Notes: generated from the sequence alone by a model not told the origin. 46,358 nucleotides of DNA from Williamsia sp. 1135 (GCF_002095395.1 NZ_MJEI01000066.1:1-46358), one strand, 5' to 3'. Shown: positions 32,869 through 43,376, counted from the first letter of the stretch. Program-made: numbers and translations.

Positions 32869-35283
32869 ATGAACCGCAAGACTGTCTTTCGCAACCTGGC
32901 GATCGTCGCCGTAATCGTGCTGGCGATCTGGGGTTGGACCGTGCTCCGCGACGGCAACCGTGACTACAAGGCCGTCGACACCTCGGTGGCGATGACCCAG
33001 CTCAACATCAAGAACGTCGACGAGGTTCAGATCGACGACCGTGAGCAGACGCTCCGGATGACGTTGAAAGACGCCGTCAACGGCGACAAGAAGATTTCCT
33101 CGAAGTACCCGGCGCAGACCACCGAAGAGGTCTTCGACCGTGTGGACGCCTCGGGAGCCGTCTATCAGACGAACGTCAACAAAGAGTCGTTCCTGATGCA
33201 GATGCTGATCTTCATCTTGCCGCTGATCCTGCTCTTCGGGCTGTTCTTCTTCGTGATGAGCCGGATGCAGGGTGGTGGCAAGGGCGGGGTCATGGGCTTC
33301 GGCAAGTCCAAGGCGAAAGAGCTCAACAAGGACATGCCGAGCACCACGTTCGCGGATGTCGCAGGCGCGGACGAGGCCGTGGAAGAACTCTTCGAGATCA
33401 AGGACTTCCTGCAGAACCCCGCCCGCTACCAGGCCCTCGGTGCCAAGATCCCGAAGGGCGTCCTGCTCTTCGGTCCCCCCGGAACGGGTAAGACCTTGCT
33501 CGCCCGCGCAGTGGCCGGCGAGGCCGGGGTGCCGTTCTTCACCATCTCCGGCTCCGATTTCGTCGAGATGTTCGTCGGTGTGGGTGCCTCGCGCGTGCGC
33601 GACATGTTCGAGCAGGCCAAGAAGAACAGCCCCTGCATCATCTTCGTCGACGAGATCGACGCCGTCGGACGCCAGCGCGGCGCCGGCCTCGGCGGTGGCC
33701 ACGACGAGCGTGAGCAGACCCTCAACCAGCTCCTCGTCGAGATGGACGGGTTCGGTGAGCGTTCAGGTGTCATCCTCATCGCGGCGACCAACCGCCCCGA
33801 CATCCTCGACCCAGCGCTGCTGCGCCCGGGCCGTTTCGACCGGCAGATCCCGGTCGGCAACCCCGACATCGCAGGACGTAAGGCGATTCTGAACGTCCAC
33901 GCCCAGGGCAAGCCCATCGACGCCGACGCCGACCTCGACGGTCTGGCCAAGCGCACGCCGGGTATGTCCGGCGCGGACCTGGCCAACGTCATCAACGAGG
34001 CCGCTCTCCTCGCGGCCCGTGAGAACCGCACCTCCATCACCGCCGAACTACTCGAGGAGTCCGTCGACCGCGTGGTGGGTGGTCCGCGTCGCAAGAGCCG
34101 GATCATCAGCGAGCACGAGAAGAAGATCGTCGCCTATCACGAGGGCGGGCACACGCTCGCCGCGTGGGCGATGCCCGATCTCGACCCCATCTACAAGGTC
34201 ACGATCTTGGCTCGTGGACGCACCGGCGGTCATGCGCTGGCAGTGCCCGAGCAGGACAAGGACCTGATGACCCGCTCGGAGATGATCGCTCGCCTGGTGA
34301 TGGCCATGGGTGGACGTGCCGCCGAAGAACTGGTCTTCCACGAGCCGACCACCGGCGCCTCCTCCGACATCGACCAGGCGACCAAGATCGCTCGGGCGAT
34401 GGTCACCGAGTACGGCATGAGCGCGCGCCTCGGTGCTGTTCGCTACGGCCAGGAACAAGGCGACCCGTTCCTCGGCCGCTCGATGGGAGCGCACTCCGAC
34501 TACTCGGCCGAGATCGCCGGGGAAATCGACGACGAGGTGCGCCGACTGATCGAGGCCGCGCACACCGAGGCGTGGGCGATCCTGACCGAGTACCGCGACA
34601 TCCTCGATGTCCTGGCCACCCAGTTGCTCGAGCGCGAGACCCTGACGCGTAAGGATCTCGAGAAGATCTTCGGCAAGGTGGAGAAGCGTCCGCGGATCAC
34701 CACGTTCAACGAGTTCGGCGAGCGCACCCCCAGCGACAAGCCTCCGGTGAAGACCCCGGGCGAGCTGGCGAAGGAGCGGGGCGAGCCCTGGCCACCCGAG
34801 CCGCCGCGTTCGCCGGAGCTCGCCAAGGTCGGGCCGCATGCGCAACCGGGCCCCGGCGAGTTGCCGGGACAGCAGTACCCGCCCCAGACCCCGTATCCGC
34901 AGCATCAGGGCACACCGCAGCAGGGTGGCGCACCGGGCGGCACCCGACCCGACTACGGCGCTCCCGCGGGCTGGTCGGCGCCGGGGTGGCCTCCCACCGG
35001 TGGTGGGCAGAACGGAGCCGGCAGCAATGGCGGGCCCCAGAACGGTGCTACCCAGAACGGTGCTCCCCAGAACGGTGGGTACCAGAGCGGTGGGTACCAG
35101 AGCGGCGGCTACCAGAACGGTGGGTATCAGAACGGGGCCCCGCCGAACAGTGCACAGCCACCGACGAACCCTTACGGTCAGCCCGGCAGTCCCTATGGGC
35201 AGCCACCGACGAATGGCCATCACAACGACGGTCACGATGGTCAGAACGGCCAGCCGCCCTCGAACGGACAGAACGGACAATGA
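32869..35283 (+). CDS. ftsH: ATP-dependent zinc metalloprotease FtsH
   Basis: 804-residue membrane AAA+ protease degrading damaged or regulatory membrane and cytosolic proteins. Two membrane helices (about 8-26 and 108-128) flank an extracytoplasmic domain. The AAA module has Walker A GPPGTGKT (202-209, Lys208), Walker [16 protein letters not shown], and the second region of homology [20 protein letters not shown]. The zinc site HEGGH is at 424-428. The C-terminal roughly 170 residues are disordered, rich in Pro, Gly, Gln and Asn, with a pentapeptide array, longer than the tail of mycobacterial FtsH (about 760 in total). The stop overlaps folE (ATGA). Confidence 0.96.
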   Translation: MNRKTVFRNLAIVAVIVLAIWGWTVLRDGNRDYKAVDTSVAMTQLNIKNVDEVQIDDREQTLRMTLKDAVNGDKKISSKYPAQTTEEVFDRVDASGAVYQTNVNKESFLMQMLIFILPLILLFGLFFFVMSRMQGGGKGGVMGFGKSKAKELNKDMPSTTFADVAGADEAVEELFEIKDFLQNPARYQALGAKIPKGVLLFGPPGTGKTLLARAVAGEAGVPFFTISGSDFVEMFVGVGASRVRDMFEQAKKNSPCIIFVDEIDAVGRQRGAGLGGGHDEREQTLNQLLVEMDGFGERSGVILIAATNRPDILDPALLRPGRFDRQIPVGNPDIAGRKAILNVHAQGKPIDADADLDGLAKRTPGMSGADLANVINEAALLAARENRTSITAELLEESVDRVVGGPRRKSRIISEHEKKIVAYHEGGHTLAAWAMPDLDPIYKVTILARGRTGGHALAVPEQDKDLMTRSEMIARLVMAMGGRAAEELVFHEPTTGASSDIDQATKIARAMVTEYGMSARLGAVRYGQEQGDPFLGRSMGAHSDYSAEIAGEIDDEVRRLIEAAHTEAWAILTEYRDILDVLATQLLERETLTRKDLEKIFGKVEKRPRITTFNEFGERTPSDKPPVKTPGELAKERGEPWPPEPPRSPELAKVGPHAQPGPGELPGQQYPPQTPYPQHQGTPQQGGAPGGTRPDYGAPAGWSAPGWPPTGGGQNGAGSNGGPQNGATQNGAPQNGGYQSGGYQSGGYQNGGYQNGAPPNSAQPPTNPYGQPGSPYGQPPTNGHHNDGHDGQNGQPPSNGQNGQ
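35038..35142 (+). repeat. Seven-unit 15-bp repeat in the ftsH tail (QNGGY pentapeptide)
   Basis: Seven consecutive 15-bp units encode [30 protein letters not shown] and QNGAP. Units 3-6 are almost identical in DNA, indicating recent slippage. The encoded segment is low-complexity, of a type found in phase-separating or adhesive tails. Confidence 0.9.
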
Positions 35284-35882
35284 CGTCTCGCGAAAACCTG
35301 ACCGCCATCAATTCCTTCGACGCCGATCGTGCAGAGCGTGCTGTGCGCGAATTGCTCATCGCGGTCGGGGAGGATCCTGACCGCGACGGGCTCAAAGAAA
35401 CCCCTGCTCGGGTGGCCAGGGCGTATCAGGAAATGTTCGGCGGGCTGCACTCGGACCCGGACGAAGTCCTCGCGACCACCTTCGATGTCGGTCATGACGA
35501 GCTGGTGCTCGTCAAGGACATTCCGATGTACTCCACCTGTGAGCACCATCTGGTCTCGTTCCACGGGGTCGCGCACGTCGGGTACATCCCGGGCGCCAGC
35601 GGGCAGGTGACGGGGTTGTCCAAGCTGGCCCGCGTCGTCGATCTGTACGCGCGCCGTCCGCAGGTCCAGGAACGGCTCACCACGCAGATCGCCGACGCGA
35701 TCGTCCGCAAACTCGATCCTCGCGGCGTGATCGTGGTGATCGAGGCGGAGCACCTCTGCATGGCGATGCGAGGTATCCGCAAGCCCGGCGCGTCCACCAC
35801 GACCTCTGCGGTTCGCGGGCAGTTCAAGACCAGCGCGGTCTCGCGCGGCGAAGCCCTGGATTTGATCTCTCGACGGAGTTGA
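35280..35882 (+). CDS. folE: GTP cyclohydrolase I FolE
   Basis: 200-residue enzyme converting GTP to dihydroneopterin triphosphate, the first step of folate synthesis. The zinc-binding Cys and His lie in [14 protein letters not shown] and in [49 protein letters not shown] and TTSAVRGQF are family hallmarks. ATG 35280 overlaps the ftsH stop, so expression is coupled to ftsH as in mycobacteria. It is the first folate gene of the operon. Confidence 0.96.
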   Translation: MTSRENLTAINSFDADRAERAVRELLIAVGEDPDRDGLKETPARVARAYQEMFGGLHSDPDEVLATTFDVGHDELVLVKDIPMYSTCEHHLVSFHGVAHVGYIPGASGQVTGLSKLARVVDLYARRPQVQERLTTQIADAIVRKLDPRGVIVVIEAEHLCMAMRGIRKPGASTTTSAVRGQFKTSAVSRGEALDLISRRS

Positions 35883-35907
35883 TTTCCGTAGGGGAGGGGC
35901 TGACGAC

Positions 35908-36801
35908 ATGAGCACGGTCATCATGGGTGTCGTGAACGTGACTGCGGACTCGTTCTCCGACGGCGGGCGGTATCTCGATGCCGACGCGGCGATCGCTCAC
36001 GGAATCGCGCTCGCGGCCGGCGGCGCCGACATCATCGACGTCGGTGGTGAGTCGACCAGACCGGGGGCCCAGCGCGTCGACCCCGATCTCGAGATCGCCA
36101 GGGTTGCGCCGGTCATCGAAGGGCTCTCCGCCCGTGGCATCGCGACATCCGTCGACACCATGCGCGCCGTGGTTGCCGAGCGGGCGATCGAGGCAGGCGC
36201 CGCGATCGTCAACGACGTGTCGGGTGGCCGCAGCGATGCGGACATGGCAAGAGTCGTGGCGAATGCCCGGATCCCGTGGATCCTGATGCACTGGCGCCCG
36301 TCCGATCCCTCCTTCACCCATCACCGCGGTGAGAAGGGTGGCTACCGTGACGTGGTCGCGGAGGTGAGCGGCGAACTGCTGGCGCAGGTCGACGCCGCCA
36401 CCAGTGCGGGGGTGGACCCGGAGGCCCTCATCCTGGATCCGGGTCTGGGTTTTGCCAAGACCGCCGAACACAATTGGGCGCTACTGCACGCGCTGCCGAC
36501 TCTTGTCGGTCTCGGGTACCCGGTGCTGGTTGGCGCCTCGCGGAAGCGTTTCCTCGGTGCACTTCTCGCCGATGCCGATGGTGAGCCCCGCCCTCCCGAC
36601 GGTCGAGAGATCGCGACGGCGGCGCTCAGCGCGTTGGCTGCCGCGAACGGGGCCTGGGGTGTGCGCGTGCACGACGTCGCTGCGAGCCGGGACGCGGTGG
36701 CGGTTGCCGATGCCTGGGCTGCGGGCGCCGCTCGCCCGGTACAGGCACACGGAACTCGGCCACGGTACCGGGTCGTAGATGTGAAGGGACATGATGGCTG
36801 A
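35908..36801 (+). CDS. folP: Dihydropteroate synthase FolP
   Basis: 297-residue TIM-barrel enzyme joining p-aminobenzoate to dihydropterin pyrophosphate, the sulfonamide target. The pterin and PABA sites are intact: [15 protein letters not shown] at the start, [32 protein letters not shown] and [12 protein letters not shown] 35908 has ggggagggg upstream. Its end overlaps folB. The last roughly 20 residues after the barrel are variable. Confidence 0.95.
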   Translation: MSTVIMGVVNVTADSFSDGGRYLDADAAIAHGIALAAGGADIIDVGGESTRPGAQRVDPDLEIARVAPVIEGLSARGIATSVDTMRAVVAERAIEAGAAIVNDVSGGRSDADMARVVANARIPWILMHWRPSDPSFTHHRGEKGGYRDVVAEVSGELLAQVDAATSAGVDPEALILDPGLGFAKTAEHNWALLHALPTLVGLGYPVLVGASRKRFLGALLADADGEPRPPDGREIATAALSALAAANGAWGVRVHDVAASRDAVAVADAWAAGAARPVQAHGTRPRYRVVDVKGHDG

Positions 36802-37168
36802 TCGAATCGAATTGCGCGGGTTGAAAGTTCGGGGCAACCACGGCGTCTTTGATCACGAGCGGCAGGACGGTCAGGACTTCATCGTCGACGTCATCCTGTG
36901 GGTGGATTCGCGGACGGCGGCGGCCACCGACGACCTCGCCGACACCGTCGACTACGGGGCTCTGGCTCACTTGGCGTACGACATCGTCGCCGGGACCCCG
37001 CGCAATCTCATCGAGACGGTCACCGCCGAGATCGCGGACCGGGTGATGCTCGAGACCGAACAGGTCTTGGCCTGTGAGGTGACACTGCACAAGCCCTCGG
37101 CACCAATCGATCTGGCGTTCGACGACGTGGCGGTGGTGGCACGCCGCTCGCGCAAGGGGGCGCAGTGA
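36794..37168 (+). CDS. folB: Dihydroneopterin aldolase FolB
   Basis: 124-residue enzyme converting 7,8-dihydroneopterin to 6-hydroxymethyl-dihydropterin. The family pattern is clear: [20 protein letters not shown] with the Glu and His region, [31 protein letters not shown] and the Lys in [13 protein letters not shown] 36794 is preferred to the adjacent ATG 36791 because of the better Shine-Dalgarno spacing (aaggga). It overlaps folP and folK. Confidence 0.94.
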   Translation: MADRIELRGLKVRGNHGVFDHERQDGQDFIVDVILWVDSRTAAATDDLADTVDYGALAHLAYDIVAGTPRNLIETVTAEIADRVMLETEQVLACEVTLHKPSAPIDLAFDDVAVVARRSRKGAQ

Positions 37169-37698
37169 GCCGGGCGGTGCTGTCCATCGGCTCCAACATC
37201 GGCGACCGACTCGCCCATCTGCAGTCCGTGTGCGACGGCCTCGGAACCGCAGTGGTCGCCGCGTCCGGGGTCTATTCGACCCCGCCCTGGGGTGGCGTGG
37301 AGCAACAGGACTTCCTCAACGCCGTCCTGATCGTCGACGATGCGGAGCGTGATGCCGGGCAGTGGCTGCAGGCCGGGCAGGAGTTGGAGCAGCAGGCGGA
37401 TCGGGAACGCGTGCAGCGCTGGGGTCCAAGGACTCTCGACGTGGACGTGATCTCGGTGCCGCACGACGACGACGAGGTCATCTCGGATGATCCGGTGCTG
37501 ACCTTGCCGCACCCGCGCGCCGCCGACCGTGCTTTCGTACTCGTCCCGTGGCTCGACGCCGACGCCGACGCCGCCTTGTGGCACGCCGGTGCCCGGGTGC
37601 CGGTGGCGAAGTTGCTTGCTGCGCTGCCGACGTCGGAGCGCGATGGCGTCACCCGCACCGACGATCAGCTCGTCATCACCGGCAGCGGGCCGCGATGA
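37165..37698 (+). CDS. folK: HPPK FolK (6-hydroxymethyl-dihydropterin pyrophosphokinase)
   Basis: 177-residue kinase that pyrophosphorylates 6-hydroxymethyl-dihydropterin for Fol[34 protein letters not shown], the catalytic region [17 protein letters not shown] and [16 protein letters not shown] are diagnostic. GTG 37165 overlaps the folB stop (GTGA), and its own stop overlaps the DUF3180 gene. Confidence 0.94.
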   Translation: MSRAVLSIGSNIGDRLAHLQSVCDGLGTAVVAASGVYSTPPWGGVEQQDFLNAVLIVDDAERDAGQWLQAGQELEQQADRERVQRWGPRTLDVDVISVPHDDDEVISDDPVLTLPHPRAADRAFVLVPWLDADADAALWHAGARVPVAKLLAALPTSERDGVTRTDDQLVITGSGPR

Positions 37699-38195
37699 GA
37701 GGCGACCCGCCCGAGAACGACAACGCGATGGGGCCCACTCGTGTCCGGGACCTGACGATCCTGGCCGCGGTGATCGCAGTGGTCGTCTTCCTCGTGGTCC
37801 GGATCAGTTACGGGTCCCTGCCGCCGCTCCCGCTGCTCGCCGGGATCGTTCTGTATGTGCTTGCCGCCCTTGAGGTTGTCATCGCGTTTGTGGTCCGGTC
37901 TCGGGTCGCAGGCAGGCAGGTCGGTTCCCATCACGGCCAACTACACCCGTTGACCGCCGCCCGGGTACTGGCTCTGGCCAAGGCGTCGGCGATTCTCGGT
38001 GCCATCGCCACCGGTGTGTGGGCCGGCACGCTGGTGTATCTGCTGACCAGACAGGGCGATCTGGCCGCGGCCGAGCACGATCGTCCCGGCACGATCATCG
38101 GTTTGATCGGCGGTGTGTTGCTGGCGGCTGCGGCGCTGTGGCTCGAATACTGCTGCCGCACGCCCGACGATCCGTCGGACGACCTGGCGACATGA
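37695..38195 (+). CDS. DUF3180 membrane protein
   Basis: 166-residue protein with four membrane helices (about 20-40, 47-68, 92-116, 130-150). The sequence [19 protein letters not shown], the [20 protein letters not shown] segment and GWIAG-type C-terminal helices match DUF3180, which is conserved directly after folK in mycobacteria and relatives. Its role is unknown; constant linkage to folate genes suggests a connection, or simply cotranscription. ATG 37695 overlaps the folK stop. Confidence 0.9.
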   Translation: MRGDPPENDNAMGPTRVRDLTILAAVIAVVVFLVVRISYGSLPPLPLLAGIVLYVLAALEVVIAFVVRSRVAGRQVGSHHGQLHPLTAARVLALAKASAILGAIATGVWAGTLVYLLTRQGDLAAAEHDRPGTIIGLIGGVLLAAAALWLEYCCRTPDDPSDDLAT

Positions 38196-38306
38196 CCGCC
38201 CAAAGCGACGCGAGATCGGGCAAAACGACAGGGGATCGGGCGACTGTGACGGGACTTGCCGCGTGAGTTGGCGAATCGAGGCGATCTCGAACGGTATGTT
38301 TGCCCA

Positions 38307-39479
38307 ATGACCACCTCCGCTGGCCGATCGGCTGATGCCAGAAGAGCCCGTCGTGGTCCCGGACAGTGGCTGCTGGGCGTGCTCCTGCTGTTCGCACTGG
38401 GCTCCAGTGTCTTCATGATCATCACCTCGGAGATGAGCATCGCCGGGTCGCTCGCGGTGATCACCGCACTCTGGGCGGCCGTCATCGGCGCGATTCTCGT
38501 GACCAAGTACCGCAGGCAGGCCGACTCCTCCGACGCGAAGGCGCGCGATCTGCGGCTGGTGTACGAGCTGCAACTCGAACGAGAGATCACCGCTCGCAGG
38601 CAATACGAACTCGGTGTCGAATCGCAGATCCGTAAGGAGGTCGGTGCTGAGGCCGGCGAAGAACTGCGGGCACTCAAGTCCGAACTCGCATCGCTGCGGG
38701 CAAGTCTGGAGCAATTGCTCGGTGAGCTGCCCGACGAACGGATCGCGCTGGTACGCGAACGCCTGCCCGAGCTCGAGCATCGGTCGCGGCACACCGGCTT
38801 CGGTGGTGGAGAATCCGATCGGCAGACGAGCGGATTCGCGTATTCCGATCCCTCGTTCGGAAGTGCACCGCTGGTCCCGGACGACGGTGCGGTCGCAGAA
38901 AGCGACTTCGCCTCCACGGCGCCGCCGTCGGATCAGTCCGAGCGCGGTGACCGGAACGAGATGACCGAGGTCATCCCCGTCGTCACCGATGACGATCCGC
39001 TGCCGGCAGAGCCCGCGGATCCGCCGGCCGCCCCGGTGACGTACGACCCGCCCTTCGACCCCGAGGCCTATGGCTCGGAACCCGAGGTTCCGCAGCCGCT
39101 CGACCCGGAGCTGGTCGAGGACAGCGCAGCGCAACCCGAACCTCTCCGAGTACCCGTGGCCGATGCCGACGAGACCGCCGCGGGCTCTGCGGCAGGGCGG
39201 CACGCCGGTGGCACCCGTCACCGCGCCCAGACGCCCACCGATGAACAGACTGCCGGCGACGACCAGCCGGTACCGGCGTTCGTGGACGAGACCCCGACCG
39301 ATGAGTGGGAGGTCGCCGCACCCCCTGCCGGCGGCATACCCGATGCGCTGCTCGCCGACGATGCCGACGGCTTCCCCGAACTGCCCGGAGCCCACGCCTC
39401 CGGTCGCTCGGTGTCCGAACTGCTGACGGGATTCGAGTCCTCGTCCCCCAGCGGTGGTCGTCGCCGTCGTCGCGACTGA
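38307..39479 (+). CDS. DUF6779-type membrane protein with long acidic tail
   Basis: 390-residue protein. A basic N-terminus precedes two adjacent membrane helices (about residues 20-65). A coiled-coil-like charged region follows (LRLVYELQLEREITARRQYE to LLGELPDERI, about 85-155). The rest is a low-complexity acidic tail rich in Pro, Ala, Glu and Asp. The position matches Rv3604c, a protein of unknown function. ATG 38307 gives a product beginning MTTSAGRSADARRARRG. A gap of about 110 nt separates it from DUF3180. Confidence 0.82.
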   Translation: MTTSAGRSADARRARRGPGQWLLGVLLLFALGSSVFMIITSEMSIAGSLAVITALWAAVIGAILVTKYRRQADSSDAKARDLRLVYELQLEREITARRQYELGVESQIRKEVGAEAGEELRALKSELASLRASLEQLLGELPDERIALVRERLPELEHRSRHTGFGGGESDRQTSGFAYSDPSFGSAPLVPDDGAVAESDFASTAPPSDQSERGDRNEMTEVIPVVTDDDPLPAEPADPPAAPVTYDPPFDPEAYGSEPEVPQPLDPELVEDSAAQPEPLRVPVADADETAAGSAAGRHAGGTRHRAQTPTDEQTAGDDQPVPAFVDETPTDEWEVAAPPAGGIPDALLADDADGFPELPGAHASGRSVSELLTGFESSSPSGGRRRRRD

Positions 39480-39617
39480 CACATCACACCACCCGTCAAC
39501 GGGTGAGGCCGGTCACACGCATTGGCGGTTCGGCTCGTGCTGGTTCTATCCTCGCTGCGGAACGTCTGGTACCCGCAACTGAGACATCAGTGGGACTGGA
39601 ACGAATGGAGGACGACG

Positions 39618-40505
39618 GTGACCTCGACGGGGATTACCAATTGGCCCGCGCCTGCGCGCCTGACGGTGGGCATCGTGTCCGCGGGTCGAGTGGGGACCAC
39701 GATCGGTCAGGCGCTCGAGCGTGCCGATCACGTGGTCGGTGCCGTCGCTGCCGGGTCTGCCCAATCCCGCGACCGGGCGCGTCGTCGACTCCCCGAGTCC
39801 GAGATCCTTCGCCCGTCCGAGGTCGCGGCGCGTTGTGAACTGTTGATCCTTGCCGTCCCCGATGACCGGCTGGCCACGGTGATCGCCGACCTCGCGGAGT
39901 CAGGGGCGGTGCGGCCCGGCACGATCGTCGCCCACACCGCCGGCGCGCTCGGGGTGCGCGTTCTCGATCCGCTGACCGAACTGGGGGCGCTGCCGCTGGC
40001 GCTGCACCCGGCGATGACGTTCATCGGCTCGGAAGAAGACACCGATCGCCTGCGCACGTGTTGTTTCGGGATCACTGCCGCCGACGACATCGGGCTGGCG
40101 ATCGGGCAGTCCCTGGTGCTGGAGATGGGGGCGGAACCGGTCCACATCCGCGAGAGCGACCGGACGCTCTACCACGCCGCCGTCGCGCACGGCGCCAATC
40201 ATCTGGTCGCCCTGGTCAGCGACGCTGCGGCGGCCCTGCGAACGGTGCTCGACGGGCAGGACGTCAGCGCCGAGCGAGTGCTGGGACCCATCCTCGTCGC
40301 GGCGCTGGACAACACATTGAGGTCGGGTCCGAAAGCCTTGACCGGCCCGGTGATGCGAGGTGACACCGCTGCGGTCGCGCGGCATCTCTCGGCCCTGTCG
40401 GCCACCGATGAGGGCATCGCGCAGGGTTACCGGGCGATGGCCAAGCGCGCGGCCTCCTACACCGACCCACCGGCCGACATGATCGAACTGCTCGAGGGCA
40501 ACTGA
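39618..40505 (+). CDS. Rossmann-like/DUF2520 oxidoreductase (Rv3603c type)
   Basis: 295-residue protein with an N-terminal NAD(P)-binding Rossmann domain ([20 protein letters not shown], about 17-36) and a C-terminal DUF2520 helical domain with HPAMTFIG and the catalytic-looking segment [16 protein letters not shown]. It is similar to ketopantoate reductase-like and pyrroline carboxylate reductase-like folds. Constant linkage to panC and panD suggests a role in pantothenate metabolism, but no reaction is proven. GTG 39618 has ggagg upstream. Its stop overlaps panC by one base. Confidence 0.88.
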   Translation: MTSTGITNWPAPARLTVGIVSAGRVGTTIGQALERADHVVGAVAAGSAQSRDRARRRLPESEILRPSEVAARCELLILAVPDDRLATVIADLAESGAVRPGTIVAHTAGALGVRVLDPLTELGALPLALHPAMTFIGSEEDTDRLRTCCFGITAADDIGLAIGQSLVLEMGAEPVHIRESDRTLYHAAVAHGANHLVALVSDAAAALRTVLDGQDVSAERVLGPILVAALDNTLRSGPKALTGPVMRGDTAAVARHLSALSATDEGIAQGYRAMAKRAASYTDPPADMIELLEGN

Positions 40506-41422
40506 TGACCAGGAGTGATGTGACCGCTGAGAAGCCTTACACTGCAGGACAACTGACAGTCCACCGGGATCCGGCGGTGCTGAACAAGATCAGCCGGGCA
40601 CTGCGTTCGACCGGCAAGCGCGTCGTGTTGGTACCGACGATGGGTGCCTTGCACGACGGGCATCTCGAACTCGTCAGGGCGGCAAAAGAGAAGGGCGACG
40701 CGGTCGTCATCGTCTCCATCTTCGTCAATCCTCTGCAGTTCGGTGCCGGTGAAGACCTCGACGCCTACCCACGCACGTTCAAGAAGGACTGCGATCTGCT
40801 ACGCAGGGCCGGTGTCGAATTGGTGTTCGCCCCCGGGGTCTCCGACATGTATCCCACCGGACCCCGTACCACCGTGCATCCCGGACCGCTGGGGAGCGAA
40901 CTCGAAGGTGGTTCACGGCCAACACATTTCGCTGGAATGCTCACCGTGGTACTCAAACTGCTGAACATCGCGGCGCCGATGGCGGCCTACTTCGGGGAGA
41001 AGGATTACCAGCAGTTGGTGCTGATCCGGCAGATGGTCAGTGATCTCGATCTGGACGTGCAGATCGTCGGCGTGCCGACGGTGCGGGAGTCCGACGGGCT
41101 TGCGATGTCGTCGCGTAACCGCTATCTCGACCCCACTCAGCGTGAGCTGGCGACCTCGTTGTCCGCGGCCCTGGTGGCGGGTGCCCACGCAGCCGCCGGA
41201 GGTGAGGCGGCAATCCTCGACACCGCGCGTTCGGTGCTGGCTCACCACCCGGAGGTCGAGGTCGACTATCTCGAACTGCGCGGAACGGGTTTGCAGCCTC
41301 CGCCCGAACGGGGCGACGGCAGGTTGCTGGTCGCCGCCAGAATCGGCGGCACCCGGCTCATCGACAACGTCGGCGTCGCCATCGGCACCGGGTTTCTTGG
41401 AAGAGGAGGGAACACACCATGA
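40505..41422 (+). CDS. panC: Pantothenate synthetase PanC
   Basis: 305-residue enzyme condensing pantoate and beta-alanine with ATP. The nucleotide-binding signature [69 protein letters not shown] and the loop [13 protein letters not shown] are all intact. ATG 40505 follows the preceding stop by overlap. The end overlaps panD (ATGA). Confidence 0.96.
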   Translation: MTRSDVTAEKPYTAGQLTVHRDPAVLNKISRALRSTGKRVVLVPTMGALHDGHLELVRAAKEKGDAVVIVSIFVNPLQFGAGEDLDAYPRTFKKDCDLLRRAGVELVFAPGVSDMYPTGPRTTVHPGPLGSELEGGSRPTHFAGMLTVVLKLLNIAAPMAAYFGEKDYQQLVLIRQMVSDLDLDVQIVGVPTVRESDGLAMSSRNRYLDPTQRELATSLSAALVAGAHAAAGGEAAILDTARSVLAHHPEVEVDYLELRGTGLQPPPERGDGRLLVAARIGGTRLIDNVGVAIGTGFLGRGGNTP

Positions 41423-41877
41423 TCCGCACCATGATGACATCGAAGATCCACCGCGCGACGGTGACACAGGCCGACTTGCACTATGTCGGCTCGGTGACGG
41501 TCGACACCGACCTGCTCGATGCGGCCGGCCTGATCGAGGGGGAGCAGGTCTCGATCGTCGACATCACGAACGGCGCCCGCCTCGAGACGTATGTGATCGC
41601 CGGCCCGTGCGGCTCCGGGGTCATCGGGATCAACGGCGCTGCGGCACATCTGGTGCATCCAGGAGATCTCGTGATCCTGATCGCGTACGGCGGCCTGAAC
41701 GAGGACGAGGTGAAGCAGTATCGGCCCCGCGTGGTGTTCGTCGACGAGCAGAACAAGATCGTCGAACTCGGCGCCGACCCCGCGCACGCGCCCGCGGGTA
41801 CCGATCTGCGGGATCCGAGGGAGCTCGATCCAGAGCAGTTCGAGGCCGGGCAACTGCTCTCGGGTAGTACGGCCTGA
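41419..41877 (+). CDS. panD: Aspartate 1-decarboxylase PanD
   Basis: 152-residue pyruvoyl enzyme giving beta-alanine from aspartate. It is made as a proenzyme cleaved between Gly24 and Ser25 ([12 protein letters not shown]), which yields the pyruvoyl group on Ser25. Other landmarks are [12 protein letters not shown], the substrate region with [12 protein letters not shown], and [17 protein letters not shown]. The C-terminal roughly 25 residues extend beyond the E. coli enzyme, as in mycobacteria. It is coupled to panC and is followed 2 nt later by coaX. Confidence 0.96.
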   Translation: MIRTMMTSKIHRATVTQADLHYVGSVTVDTDLLDAAGLIEGEQVSIVDITNGARLETYVIAGPCGSGVIGINGAAAHLVHPGDLVILIAYGGLNEDEVKQYRPRVVFVDEQNKIVELGADPAHAPAGTDLRDPRELDPEQFEAGQLLSGSTA

Positions 41878-41878
41878 C

Positions 41879-42691
41879 ATGCTGCTCGCCCTGGACGTCG
41901 GCAACACCAACATCCACCTCGGTGTGTACGCCGGGCAGGGTGACCATGCCCGGCTCGTCCGGGATTGGCGCATGCGCACCGAACCCCGGATGACCGCCGA
42001 CGAACTGGCGTTGAACCTGCGCGGTCTGCTCGGCTCCGACATCGATCAGGTGACGGCGGTGGTCGGTCTCTCGACGGTGCCGTCGCTCCTTCGGGAGATG
42101 CGCGTGATGGTGGGCAAGTATTTCGGCGCCGGACCCCACGTCCTGCTCGAACCCGGTGTGCGAACCGGTGTTCCGCTATTGGTGGACAACCCCAAAGAGG
42201 TGGGTACCGACCGGGTGGCGAATGCACTGGCCGCCTACACCGCCTACCAGCGCGGCTGCATCGTGGTCGACTTCGGCACCACGACCCTGGTCGACGTGGT
42301 CTCGGCCAAAGGGGAGTTTCTGGGCGGCGCGATCGCGCCCGGTATCGACCTCGCGGTGGAGGCCCTGGCCGCTCGCACCGTCACGCTGCGCACGGTCGAA
42401 CTGCTGCCCCCGCGCAGCGTGGTCGGCAAGAACACCGTCGAAGCCCTGCAATCGGGCATCTTGTACGGATTCGCGGGCCAGGTCGACGGCCTGGTGTCGA
42501 GAGTGCGACGCGAGGTGCCCGGATTCGACGGAGATGCCATCGCGGTGATCGCGACCGGTTACCTGGCGCCGCTTGTCTTCGACGAATGCGTGACGCTGCA
42601 GCACCACGAGCCGACCCTGACTCTCGACGGTCTGCGGCTGGTCTACGAGCGGCAGCGGGACGCCCGCACGCGATCGCGTCCGCAGATCTGA
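41879..42691 (+). CDS. coaX: Type III pantothenate kinase CoaX
   Basis: 270-residue kinase giving 4'-phosphopantothenate, the first step of CoA synthesis. LLALDVGNTNIHLGVY (phosphate 1), NPKEVGTDRVANALAAY, VVDFGTTTLVDVVSA (phosphate 2) and the GGAIAPGIDLAVEALAARTVTL block define the type III family. It belongs to the panC-panD-coaX operon. Its end is followed by a 150-nt gap holding a Cys-containing leader ORF. Confidence 0.95.
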   Translation: MLLALDVGNTNIHLGVYAGQGDHARLVRDWRMRTEPRMTADELALNLRGLLGSDIDQVTAVVGLSTVPSLLREMRVMVGKYFGAGPHVLLEPGVRTGVPLLVDNPKEVGTDRVANALAAYTAYQRGCIVVDFGTTTLVDVVSAKGEFLGGAIAPGIDLAVEALAARTVTLRTVELLPPRSVVGKNTVEALQSGILYGFAGQVDGLVSRVRREVPGFDGDAIAVIATGYLAPLVFDECVTLQHHEPTLTLDGLRLVYERQRDARTRSRPQI

Positions 42692-42737
42692 TCGGGTCTG
42701 GTGTGGCCGGGCCGGATATGGCACAATCTGCAGCGTG

Positions 42738-42773
42738 ATGAACCGGAGCTGTCAGGAGTGTTGTCGGGGCTGA
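42738..42773 (+). CDS. Cysteine-containing leader peptide (MNRSCQECCRG)
   Basis: An 11-codon ORF with three cysteines (C5, C8, C9) lies 71 nt upstream of the rhodanese-like gene. A -10-like cacaat at 42722-42727 puts the transcript start at about 42735, so the ORF would be leaderless or begin as GTG-ATG. Leaderless short ORFs rich in Cys codons act as cysteine-responsive attenuators of sulfur operons in mycobacteria (established knowledge). Here it could sense cysteinyl-tRNA supply and control the downstream gene. It is not proven to be translated. Confidence 0.55.
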   Translation: MNRSCQECCRG

Positions 42774-42802
42774 ATGCCTCTCGATGACCCCTGTGCCCGA
42801 TC

Positions 42803-42823
42803 TCGGCGGCTGATGTCCGCCGA
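42803..42823 (+). promoter_or_regulatory. Hairpin between leader ORF and rhodanese-like gene
   Basis: tcggcgg and ccgccga form a perfect 7-bp stem with a 7-nt loop, 29 nt after the leader stop and about 21 nt before the next ATG. It could be part of an attenuator, but no T-run follows and no alternative pairing was established. Confidence 0.4.
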
Positions 42824-42844
42824 TCACATCTGAAAGTTCTTCCG

Positions 42845-43312
42845 ATGTCAGTGCTCACCGCACCCCTGTCAGACGTCCACACCAGCAACGACGTGAAGAT
42901 TCGCCCCGGCGAACCGATGACCGCGCGCGCCTGCGCTCCGTTGTCCATCTCGGCTGATCAATACGGTCCAGCCCTGCATAGTGGTGCCACGGCGGTTGAC
43001 ATCCGTAGCCAGTCCGATCGGGACCGCGACGGAATTCTGTTGGGAGCCTTGGCGATTCCGGCCGATGACATTCTCGCGCGGCTCGTGCCCGGCACCGCGG
43101 TGTCGCTGGCGGGCGCAGAGTTCGGCCGGCGCTGGGTGCTGGTCGGCCGGGATGGTCACGACGCCGAGATGCTGACGTGGCGGCTGCAGGCGCTCGGTGT
43201 GACCGGCGCGCGCTTCGTCGCAGGCGGTCAACAGATGTTGTCGCGCTCGTCCGGCCGTGGACCGCTCGGCGCACACACCGCCCGCGATCTGGAGACCTAC
43301 GCCGCGCACTGA
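42845..43312 (+). CDS. Rhodanese-like domain protein lacking the active-site cysteine
   Basis: 155-residue protein. [35 protein letters not shown] and [22 protein letters not shown] follow the rhodanese fold (VDVRS...GHIPGA...L...GG). At the catalytic loop the sequence is [13 protein letters not shown], with Gly where Cys is required, so transferase activity is not expected. The only Cys is near the N-terminus (ARACAPL). The N-terminal 25 residues are atypical, and an in-frame ATG at 42917 could be the true start. The gene occupies the place of the short Rv3599c of M. tuberculosis, between coaX and lysS. Confidence 0.65.
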   Translation: MSVLTAPLSDVHTSNDVKIRPGEPMTARACAPLSISADQYGPALHSGATAVDIRSQSDRDRDGILLGALAIPADDILARLVPGTAVSLAGAEFGRRWVLVGRDGHDAEMLTWRLQALGVTGARFVAGGQQMLSRSSGRGPLGAHTARDLETYAAH

Positions 43313-43370
43313 TCGAGCGGATCTGCGCCTCCGGCGGCGTTATGAATTCGGCAGTGTTCTGCGCGGCCGA

Positions 43371-43376
43371 TAGGGT
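43371..43376 (+). promoter_or_regulatory. Possible -10 element for leaderless lysS
   Basis: tagggt lies 8 nt before GTG 43384, the distance expected for a transcript starting at the GTG. No Shine-Dalgarno sequence precedes it. Confidence 0.4.

Noticed and set aside
35038-35142. Direct repeats in ftsH considered as a CRISPR array
   Set aside because: The units are contiguous, in frame and coding, with no spacers. No cas genes occur in the window.
39490-39505. Short inverted repeat cacccgt / acgggtg after the DUF6779 gene
   Set aside because: The loop is only 2 nt if fully paired, and there is no T-run. Too weak to call a terminator.
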